14,281 bases of DNA, taken from contig JAGWZT010000020.1 in NCBI GenBank assembly GCA_018971925.1, forward strand, positions 1 through 14,281. The letters run 5' to 3'. The DNA is from Lysobacteraceae bacterium. GTDB lineage: Bacteria > Pseudomonadota > Gammaproteobacteria > Xanthomonadales > Rhodanobacteraceae. Positions 8,417-14,281 of the stretch are shown here, piece by piece. The notes beneath the pieces are model-generated. The model worked only from the letters and a program-made list of their open reading frames with translations. It ran no database searches and was not told the DNA's origin. Position 1 is the first letter of the stretch. Each line of letters begins with the position of its first letter. A program made the translations under genes and the position numbers.

Positions 8417-10855
8417 ATGGTGACACGCAGACGTTTCCTGCAAGGCGCGATGACGGCGGCATTGCTGGGCCGCATCGATCCGCCGGCGGCCTGGGCTTCG
8501 ATGGGCGATGCCGGCGCACAGGCCGCGAACCCGGATGCGGCCGCCGGCGTGTCGCGCTACGTCGATGTATTCGTCGGCACCGGCGGCCATGGCCACACGT
8601 TCCCCGGCGCGACGGTGCCGTGGGGCATGGTGCAACTGTCGCCCGATACCTACAACCACGGGTGGGACGCGTGCTCGGGCTATCACCAGGCCGACGGCTC
8701 GATCATGGGGTTTTCGCACACGCATCTTTCCGGCACCGGCGCCGCCGACATGCTGGACGTACTGGTGATGCCCGCGCAGGGGCAGGTTTTGCTCGATCCC
8801 GGCGCGCGCGGGCTGCCCGACGAGATTTATTACTCGCGCTACGACGCCGCGGCGCACGGGAAGCACCTCGCAGCCGATGTGGTCGCGCATCCCGGCAAAG
8901 GCTATCGCTCGCGCTTCGACAAGGTGTCCGAGCACGGCGCCCCCGGCTACTACACGGTGCGCCTCACCGATCACGACATCCTTGCCGAATTAACCGCGAC
9001 CGCGCGCGCCGGCCTGCATCGCTACACGTTCAACAAGCAGGGTGCGGGGCACCTGCTGGTCGATCTCGCGCACGGTTACCAGGATGGCGTGAATGAACCG
9101 TGCAAGGTGTCCGATGCCGAGCTGAAACTGGTCGGCCGGGACACGCTGGTTGGTGGTCGCCGCGTGCACGAATGGGCGGATGGCCGCTACCTCTTCTTCG
9201 CGATGAAATTGTCGCGGCCGTTCGCGCGTGCGGAACTGTATTCGGATGACAAGTCGCTCGCGACCGCGACGAATGCGCAAGGCAAAAACCTCAAGGCCGC
9301 GCTGCATTTCGACGATGCGTCGAAAACGCCGCTGCTGGTGAAGGTCGGCATTTCGGCGGTGGACATCGATGGCGCGCTGCGCAATCTGGAAACGGAATTG
9401 ACGGACTGGGATTTCGAACGCGTGCGCAGCGATGCGGCCACGAACTGGGAACGCGAGCTCTCGCGCATCAGGATCGAATCCGGATCGGATGACGTGCGGA
9501 AAACGTTCTATAGCGGCCTGTACCACGCGATGCTGGCGCCGACACTGTTCAGTGACGTCGACGGCCGCTATCGCGGCATGGACCTGAAGGTGCACACGCT
9601 GCCGAAGGGCCAGCACAACTACAGCACCTATTCACTCTGGGACACTTATCGCGCGCTGCATCCGCTGTACACGCTGTTCCAGCCCGACAAGGTGCCCGAT
9701 CTGGTACAGGGCTTGGTGCGGCAGGCCAACGAAAGCCCGCACGGGCCGACGGTGTGGCCGCTGCAGGGCGTCGAAACCGGCACCATGATCGGCTACCACT
9801 CCGTCGTGGTGATCGCCGAGGCGCAGGCCAAGGGCTTCACCGGCATCGATTACGCCGCGGCGTGGCCGGTGTACCGCGACCGCGCGCTGAGTTCCGACTG
9901 GCTCGGCCTGGGCTGGTATCGCAAGCTTGGCTATCTCCCCAGCGATGGAGAGCCGGAGGCTGTCAGCAAGACGCTGGAATACGCCTACGACGACTGGGCG
10001 CTTGCGCATCTGGCTGCGGGCTTGGGCGAGCAGCAGGATGCGAAGGCGCTGCGCGAGCGCTCGCGCAATTATCGCAACGTGTTCGATCGCGGGGTCACCT
10101 TCATGCGACCGCGCGGTGCCGACGGCGCGTGGCTGGAACCCTTCGACCCGATCGAGATGGGCCATTCGGACCAATGGCGCGATTACACCGAGTCGAACCC
10201 TTGGGTGGCGACGTTCCTCAACCAGCACGATCTGTACCACTACATGCGAATGTTCGGCGGCAACGCCGGGTTCGAGCGCAAGCTGGACGAACTGTTCACC
10301 ACCGCGTCCACCCTGCCGTCCAACGCGCCCCCCGACATCGCGGGCATGGTCGGCCAGTACGCGCACGGCAATGAACCGAGCCATCACGTCGCGTACCTGT
10401 ACGCGTACACGGGATCGCACTGGAAAACGCAGGCGCGCGTGCGCATGTTGCTGGAAACCATGTACCGCGCCGCGCCGGACGGCCTCGCCGGCAACGAGGA
10501 TTGCGGACAGATGAGCGCGTGGTACGTGCTGGGTGCGCTCGGCCTGTATCCGGTCGACCCGGTCAGCACGAACTGGGTGTTCGGCAGCCCGCTGGTCGAT
10601 CGTGCCGAAGTCGATGTCGGCGGCGGCAGGAAACTGGTCGTGGAAGCGCGCGGCAACGGCAAGGGCAAGCCCTACATCCAGTCGGTGGCCTGGAACGGCA
10701 AGCCGTGGACCCGAAGCTGGATCGCGCACGCCGAACTCGCGAAGGGCGGCACGCTGGTGTTCGAGATGGGCGAGACGCCGAACAGGCAATTCGGTACGGC
10801 GTTGGAGGACCGTCCGCCGTCGTTTGGGCATCCCGCCGGGAAGGAAGATTCGTAG
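8417..10855 (+). CDS. nixK: GH92 alpha-mannosidase, Tat-exported
   Basis: Calcium-dependent inverting exo-alpha-mannosidase, 812 residues, acting on alpha-1,2/1,3 mannose of N-glycans. Seen: a twin-arginine leader TRRRFLQG at residues 3-10 with a hydrophobic stretch to about residue 29. The GH92 N-terminal signature FVGTGGHGHTFPGATVPWGM starts at Phe52, followed by GFSHTHLSGTG. YTESNPW carries Glu592, the likely general acid. GNEDCGQMSAW lies at 692-702, and its acidic residues belong to the base/calcium site of the family. The start is fixed by GAGGAAG six bases upstream. A 125-bp gap containing a palindromic repeat separates it from GH125, so it may be partly uncoupled from the upstream operon. 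The X. campestris homologue NixK removes the alpha-1,3-mannose and must act before NixI and NixJ. The linkage preference here is inferred from gene order. Confidence 0.95.
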   Translation: MVTRRRFLQGAMTAALLGRIDPPAAWASMGDAGAQAANPDAAAGVSRYVDVFVGTGGHGHTFPGATVPWGMVQLSPDTYNHGWDACSGYHQADGSIMGFSHTHLSGTGAADMLDVLVMPAQGQVLLDPGARGLPDEIYYSRYDAAAHGKHLAADVVAHPGKGYRSRFDKVSEHGAPGYYTVRLTDHDILAELTATARAGLHRYTFNKQGAGHLLVDLAHGYQDGVNEPCKVSDAELKLVGRDTLVGGRRVHEWADGRYLFFAMKLSRPFARAELYSDDKSLATATNAQGKNLKAALHFDDASKTPLLVKVGISAVDIDGALRNLETELTDWDFERVRSDAATNWERELSRIRIESGSDDVRKTFYSGLYHAMLAPTLFSDVDGRYRGMDLKVHTLPKGQHNYSTYSLWDTYRALHPLYTLFQPDKVPDLVQGLVRQANESPHGPTVWPLQGVETGTMIGYHSVVVIAEAQAKGFTGIDYAAAWPVYRDRALSSDWLGLGWYRKLGYLPSDGEPEAVSKTLEYAYDDWALAHLAAGLGEQQDAKALRERSRNYRNVFDRGVTFMRPRGADGAWLEPFDPIEMGHSDQWRDYTESNPWVATFLNQHDLYHYMRMFGGNAGFERKLDELFTTASTLPSNAPPDIAGMVGQYAHGNEPSHHVAYLYAYTGSHWKTQARVRMLLETMYRAAPDGLAGNEDCGQMSAWYVLGALGLYPVDPVSTNWVFGSPLVDRAEVDVGGGRKLVVEARGNGKGKPYIQSVAWNGKPWTRSWIAHAELAKGGTLVFEMGETPNRQFGTALEDRPPSFGHPAGKEDS

Positions 10856-10858
10856 AAC

Positions 10859-10951
10859 GTAGGGCGGGTTAGCCGTGCAACGGCGTAACCCGCCGGACGT
10901 CTTTTGCGAGGTCGATGGCGGGTTACGCGCTGCTGCGCCAACCCGCCCTAC
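10859..10951. repeat. REP-type palindromic doublet (93 bp) between convergent GH92 and kinase genes
   Basis: The ends GTAGGGCGGGTT (10859-10870) and AACCCGCCCTAC (10940-10951) are perfect inverted copies, so a GTAG head points inward from each side. The first hairpin pairs GGCGGGTTA (10863-10871) and GCCG with CGGC and TAACCCGCC (10886-10894), with one bulged G. The second pairs GGCGGGTT (10917-10924) and GCGC with GCGC and AACCCGCC (10940-10947). This is the classic form of a RAYT-type REP pair. It fills the gap between converging genes and may act as a bidirectional terminator or mRNA-stabilising structure (inference). The right head overlaps the kinase stop codon. Confidence 0.9.
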
Positions 10952-11979
10952 GGATTCCTTTGCGTTCGGGTTGCTTCAATCTCCATCGCGGCCGCACCGA
11001 ACACGCCCAACTGCCCGTGTTCGATCAGCCGCACCGGTACCGCGGTCAGGAAGTCGCGCATCACACCCTTGTTGAGGAAGCGCGCGCGGAACTCGCTCGC
11101 CAGCAGGAAATCCTGGATGAACGGCAGGATGCCGCCCGCGAGATATACGCCGCCACCAGCCTTGAACATCACCGCGAGGTCGCCCGCGAAACTGCCGAGC
11201 ATCGCGCAGAATGTCGACAGCGTTTCGCGCGCGAGCGCGTCGTCGCCCGAAAGCGCGGCTGCGCTGACCGCTGCCGGCTCCGCGTGTATGGCGCTGGTGC
11301 CTTCGATGTCTGCCATCACGCGATACAGGTTGACCAGTCCCGGACCCGACAAGACGTAGCCCGTGTGCACGTACGTGCGGTCGCGGCCGAGCCGGCGCAG
11401 CACTTCGATCTCGCGTTCGTTGCCGGGCGCAAGCGCAACGTGGCCGGCTTCGCTCGGCATCACCAGTGGCGCACTGCCGTTGGGCAACAACACCGCGCAG
11501 CCCAGTCCCGTCCCCGGTCCCACCACGACGGTCGGTCCGGACGTGCCCTTCGCTTCGACCACCGCGATGCTGTCGTTTGCGGAGAGGAACCGCGTGCCAC
11601 GGGCCAACGCCTCGAAGTCGTTGACGATGTCGAGGTGGTCCAGGCTCAGGCGCTCGCGCAATTCGGAAATCCGTACCGGCCAGCGCAGGTTTTCCGAAAC
11701 CAGTTCATCGTCGCGCAGGTAGCCGGCCACCGCCAGCGCGCAGCGCGCGATGACGCCGCGACCGCCTGCATGATGGGCCAGGAAATCCTCCAGGATTTCG
11801 CCGAGTCCGGGCCACTTCGCGCATTCGTAGACATGCCCCGCCAGCATTTCGAGCGGCGGGCGTGCGCCGGGGCGTGCCCGCAACAAACCGATGCGCGCAT
11901 GCGTGCCGCCGACGTCGGCCGCGAGCACGAGGGGTCCGGCTTCGACCAAATCACCGTGCAGCGGATATGGTTGAGTCAT
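10948..11979 (-). CDS. glk: Glucokinase-family sugar kinase (Glk or GlcNAc kinase)
   Basis: Cytoplasmic ATP-dependent hexose kinase, 343 residues from the chosen ATG at 11979 (E. coli Glk has 321). Seen: the N-terminal phosphate-binding motif AADVGGTHARIGL (20-32), the catalytic Asp121 in IVNDFEALA, the ATP motif VVVGPGTGLG, then PSEAGHVALAP, VLSGPGLVNLYR and GGVYLAGGILP. All align with E. coli-type Glk rather than ROK kinases, as no ROK cysteine zinc motif is visible. An in-frame ATG at 12027 would add 16 residues but falls right beside the divergent promoter region, and neither start has a strong ribosome site. The gene faces against the glycosidases and converges with GH92. Glucose is the default substrate; in Xanthomonas, Glk-like proteins serve as GlcNAc kinases, so GlcNAc released by the GH20 is a real alternative. 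The TAG stop lies in the repeat's GTAG. Confidence 0.92.
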   Translation of the reverse strand: MTQPYPLHGDLVEAGPLVLAADVGGTHARIGLLRARPGARPPLEMLAGHVYECAKWPGLGEILEDFLAHHAGGRGVIARCALAVAGYLRDDELVSENLRWPVRISELRERLSLDHLDIVNDFEALARGTRFLSANDSIAVVEAKGTSGPTVVVGPGTGLGCAVLLPNGSAPLVMPSEAGHVALAPGNEREIEVLRRLGRDRTYVHTGYVLSGPGLVNLYRVMADIEGTSAIHAEPAAVSAAALSGDDALARETLSTFCAMLGSFAGDLAVMFKAGGGVYLAGGILPFIQDFLLASEFRARFLNKGVMRDFLTAVPVRLIEHGQLGVFGAAAMEIEATRTQRNP

Positions 11980-12034
11980 CGCGGGGGATTCTTCACCGCG
12001 GAAGGCGATCTCGTTCTCATGTTTCATCCGTGAA

Positions 12035-12065
12035 TTGTATATGCATATACGAACGTTGGCATAAT
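12035..12065 (+). promoter_or_regulatory. Possible promoter for the GH35 gene
   Basis: TTGTAT (12035-12040) as -35 and CATAAT (12060-12065) as -10 are separated by 19 bp, which is slightly long. The 14-bp palindrome occupies the spacer. Transcription starting near 12072 would make the ATG at 12064 unusable and favour 12097. On the other strand, TACAAT (12039-12034) could be a -10 for the kinase, but I see no good -35 for it. Weak, consensus-only evidence. Confidence 0.35.
12037..12050. promoter_or_regulatory. Perfect 14-bp palindrome, candidate operator between kinase and GH35
   Basis: GTATATGCATATAC is a perfect inverted repeat of AT-rich sequence in otherwise GC-rich DNA. It is centred 65 bp upstream of the kinase start (11979) and 53 bp upstream of the GH35 start (12097). 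A smaller AACGTT palindrome follows at 12052-12057. Its place between divergent starts fits a repressor or activator site controlling both genes. The binding protein is unknown; I do not match it to a named NagR or NagQ box. Confidence 0.5.
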
Positions 12066-12096
12066 GGCAGCTTGGCAGTCGAAGCAGCGTATCGGC

Positions 12097-14016
12097 ATGG
12101 GCGACGAAAAGCGTGACGGCGTTCCGACCGCAGCGGGTGACGGTCTGCGGCGCCGGGATTTTTTGCGTCTGAGCGTGCTGGCGCCATTGTCTGCGTTTGC
12201 CGCGTGCGTGGAGGTGACGCGATCTGCGCCGCTTGCGCGCGCCGATATTGTGCCTGACGGGCGTCCACATCGCTTCCGGCTTGCCGGTCGGCACTTCATG
12301 CTGGACGGCAAACCCTTCACGATCCAGAGCGGCGAGATGCATCCCATCCGCATTCCGCGCGAGTACTGGCGACAACGTATCCGCATGGCCAAGGCGATGG
12401 GGCTTAACACCGTCTCGCTGTACGTGATGTGGAATGCGCTGGAATCCGAACCCGGTGTGTTCGACCTCACGACCGGTCGCCGCGATTTCGCGCGCTTCAT
12501 CCACATCTGCGCGGAAGAAGGCATGTGGGTCTACTTCAGGCCCGGTCCTTACATCTGCGGCGAATGGGATTTCGGCGGACTGCCACCGTACCTTCTGCGC
12601 CATCCGCACATCCGGGTGCGCGACAAGGACGATCCAGATTACATGGCCGCGGTGCGCCGCTACATCGCGAGGATCGCGCCTGCGGTCCGCCCGCTCATGG
12701 TGGCGAATGGCGGCCCGATCCTGATGTTGCAGATCGAAAACGAATACGCATCGTTCGGACATGACCTTGCCTATCTCGAAGTGCTGCGCGCGCTGTGGCA
12801 GCAACACGACATCGACGGGCCGTTCTCGATTTCTGACGGCCTGGACCAGGTGCGCAAGGCGCGCACGTATCTTCCCGACGCGGCGCTCGGACTCGACGGC
12901 GATACCGATTTCGTGGCGGCGCAGGACCTCGCGGGCGAGCTGCCGGTGTGGATGGGCGAAGGCTATCCCGGCTGGCTGACGCACTGGGGCGGCAAGGGCT
13001 TCGCGCGCGGCGACTTCGCGGCGACATTGCGCAAATTGTTGGAGGAAAACCGCTCGTTCAACATGTATGTCGTCCACGGTGGCACGAACTTCGGTTTCGG
13101 CGCAGGCGCCAATGCGCACGATGATTACTCGCACTTCCAGCCGGTGATCACCAGCTACGACTACGGTGCACCGATCGATGAACGCGGTGCGGCGACGCCC
13201 GACTACTACACCTTTCGCGCGATGCTCGCCGCGCATGCAAAACGGCCGCTGCCCGACGTGCCTGAATCGCCGCCGACGATCGGTTTCGCGCCCGTGACGC
13301 CGACGCCGTTCGCGTCACTGTGGGAAAACCTGCCGCAGCCAAAGCGAGTGGATCGTCCGCAAGGCAACGAGCTGCTGTTCGGCCAGGATCACGGCATGGT
13401 CCTGTATCGCCGCCGCGTTCGCGGTGGCGGCACGCTCGTGCTCGATGGCGTGCGGGACTACGCGTTAGTGTTCAAGGGCGGCCGCTTCGTCGACTACGTG
13501 TCACGTGTCGAACATCCGTCGCTGCACTCGAACCCCGAGGTCGCTTTGCCAGGCAATGCTGACGAAACGGAAGCGCTCGAGATCCTCGTCGACAGTTTCG
13601 GCCACGTCGGTTACGGCCACGCGATGGTTGACCGCAAGGGCATCTTGGGTGACGTACGACTCAACGGCGAAGCGCTGCGGCATTGGGACGTATTCAGCCT
13701 GCCGCTGGACGACGCGTGGCTGACGGATCTGAAACCGTTGGGCGACAAGCCAGCACGACCGGGCGTGTTCTTCAGGGCGACGCTGCGACTGGAACAGACC
13801 GGCGATTGCTACCTCGACATGGCCGGATGGAACAAAGGCTATATCTGGGTCAACGGACGGCTGCTCGGCCCTTATTGGCGCGTCGGTCCGCAGCAGCACC
13901 TGTTCTGTCCCGCGCCGTTCTGGAAGCAAGGCGACAACGAAATCCTGCTACTGGATTTGCACCAGGTCGAGCCTGTACCCGTTCGCGCAACGACAGCGCT
14001 CGATGGCGCAAGCTGA
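12097..14016 (+). CDS. GH35 beta-galactosidase, Tat-exported
   Basis: Retaining exo-beta-galactosidase, 639 residues from the chosen start. Seen: a twin-arginine leader RRRDFLRLSVL at 18-28, then a hydrophobic stretch ending SAFAAC; Cys37 might be a lipoprotein cysteine, though the Phe at -3 is a poor lipobox. The GH35 barrel follows with GEMHPIRIPREYW, YFRPGPYICGEWDFGGLP, QIENEY (likely acid/base Glu216) and WMGEGYPGW (likely nucleophile Glu288). Beta-sandwich domains complete it, with GWNKGYIWVNGR near the end. An in-frame ATG at 12064 would add 11 residues but overlaps the putative -10 box. No strong ribosome site marks either start. It could remove terminal beta-1,3-galactose from complex (Lewis a) plant N-glycans, matching a GH35 at the end of the nix cluster. 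That role is inferred from context, and plant cell-wall galactan side chains are an alternative. Confidence 0.93.
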   Translation: MGDEKRDGVPTAAGDGLRRRDFLRLSVLAPLSAFAACVEVTRSAPLARADIVPDGRPHRFRLAGRHFMLDGKPFTIQSGEMHPIRIPREYWRQRIRMAKAMGLNTVSLYVMWNALESEPGVFDLTTGRRDFARFIHICAEEGMWVYFRPGPYICGEWDFGGLPPYLLRHPHIRVRDKDDPDYMAAVRRYIARIAPAVRPLMVANGGPILMLQIENEYASFGHDLAYLEVLRALWQQHDIDGPFSISDGLDQVRKARTYLPDAALGLDGDTDFVAAQDLAGELPVWMGEGYPGWLTHWGGKGFARGDFAATLRKLLEENRSFNMYVVHGGTNFGFGAGANAHDDYSHFQPVITSYDYGAPIDERGAATPDYYTFRAMLAAHAKRPLPDVPESPPTIGFAPVTPTPFASLWENLPQPKRVDRPQGNELLFGQDHGMVLYRRRVRGGGTLVLDGVRDYALVFKGGRFVDYVSRVEHPSLHSNPEVALPGNADETEALEILVDSFGHVGYGHAMVDRKGILGDVRLNGEALRHWDVFSLPLDDAWLTDLKPLGDKPARPGVFFRATLRLEQTGDCYLDMAGWNKGYIWVNGRLLGPYWRVGPQQHLFCPAPFWKQGDNEILLLDLHQVEPVPVRATTALDGAS

Positions 14017-14281
14017 TCCCGTTCGCAACGCGAATTCCGGCCTACTTCGGCATCCGGGCTAAGCAGCGTCACGATTCGTGCGTTGGTCGCTGCCGTCGAG
14101 GCAATGTATCCCACCCGCAGAGGGCTTCTGCGGTGCTCAAGTCCAGGCGCTTGTGTCGCACGCTCGATGGCGCGGCATCCGCCAATTCCACGAACGACGT
14201 CTCACTCGCCAAACGGTGTGGAAACACCGCAACACATTTTCCGCTGCCTTTCGTTGAGGGATAACTGACTGCCTCGTACCC
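14017..14281. other. Non-coding tail after GH35
   Basis: No reading frame here looks like a recognisable protein; the open frames are short and of low complexity. Apart from the weak hairpin I see no RNA gene, repeat array or promoter I can defend. The next gene probably starts beyond the window. Confidence 0.5.
14115..14133. terminator. Weak hairpin downstream of GH35
   Basis: CCGCAGA (14115-14121) pairs with TCTGCGG (14127-14133) around a 5-base loop, about 100 bp after the GH35 stop. No T-run follows, so intrinsic termination is doubtful. Confidence 0.25.

Noticed and set aside
9632..10831. 399-codon antisense frame opposite GH92
   Set aside because: A shadow of the well-supported GH92 gene, with no family resemblance.
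12028..13236. Long upstream extension of the kinase frame on the - strand across GH35
   Set aside because: The extension is antisense to the GH35 barrel. Kinase homology begins only near residue 18 of the 11979 start.
13997..14173. 13-bp direct repeat CGCTCGATGGCGC (13997-14009 and 14161-14173)
   Set aside because: Too short and GC-biased to call an att site or target duplication; nothing mobile lies between the copies.
1..14281. CRISPR arrays, tRNA or rRNA genes, insertion-sequence transposases
   Set aside because: None seen. The only repeats are the two REP doublets, and no cloverleaf or transposase motifs were found.

Overview
The window is dense, GC-rich bacterial DNA with gene-length reading frames on almost every base. 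The proteins resemble those of the Xanthomonadales (Xanthomonas, Dyella, Rhodanobacter and relatives). Two kinds of evidence point there: the order of glycoside hydrolase families, and the GTAG-headed palindromic repeats between genes. The genus cannot be fixed from sequence alone.

Layout. On the + strand, five glycosidase genes run head to tail: a GH20 beta-N-acetylhexosaminidase cut by the window's left edge (2-1570), a GH2 beta-mannosidase (1567-4218), a GH3 beta-xylosidase/beta-glucosidase-type enzyme with an inserted PA14 domain (4215-6818), a GH125 exo-alpha-1,6-mannosidase (6834-8291) and a GH92 alpha-mannosidase (8417-10855). The first three overlap by ATGA, and the fourth follows after 15 bp. 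A glucokinase-family sugar kinase lies on the - strand (10948-11979). A GH35 beta-galactosidase (12097-14016) is transcribed divergently from it. The last 265 bp hold no convincing gene.

How the genes work together. The set GH20, GH2, GH3, GH125, GH92, GH35 matches an exo-acting kit for taking apart plant-type N-glycans. It would remove terminal GlcNAc and galactose, alpha-mannoses, the core beta-1,2-xylose and finally the core beta-mannose. As I recall it, the nixE-nixL cluster of Xanthomonas campestris has the same families, with NixI (GH3, beta-xylosidase), NixJ (GH125) and NixK (GH92) consecutive as here. The kinase would phosphorylate a released sugar (glucose, or possibly GlcNAc or mannose). 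GH2 and GH3 carry Sec-type signal peptides, while GH125, GH92 and GH35 carry twin-arginine signals, so the pathway appears to be periplasmic or envelope-located. No transporter or regulator lies inside the window.

Non-coding features. Two palindromic REP-type doublets, each 93 bp, bracket the GH92 gene. Their GTAG heads supply the TAG stop codons of the GH125 gene and of the kinase gene. A perfect 14-bp palindrome sits in the divergent kinase/GH35 promoter region and is a candidate operator.
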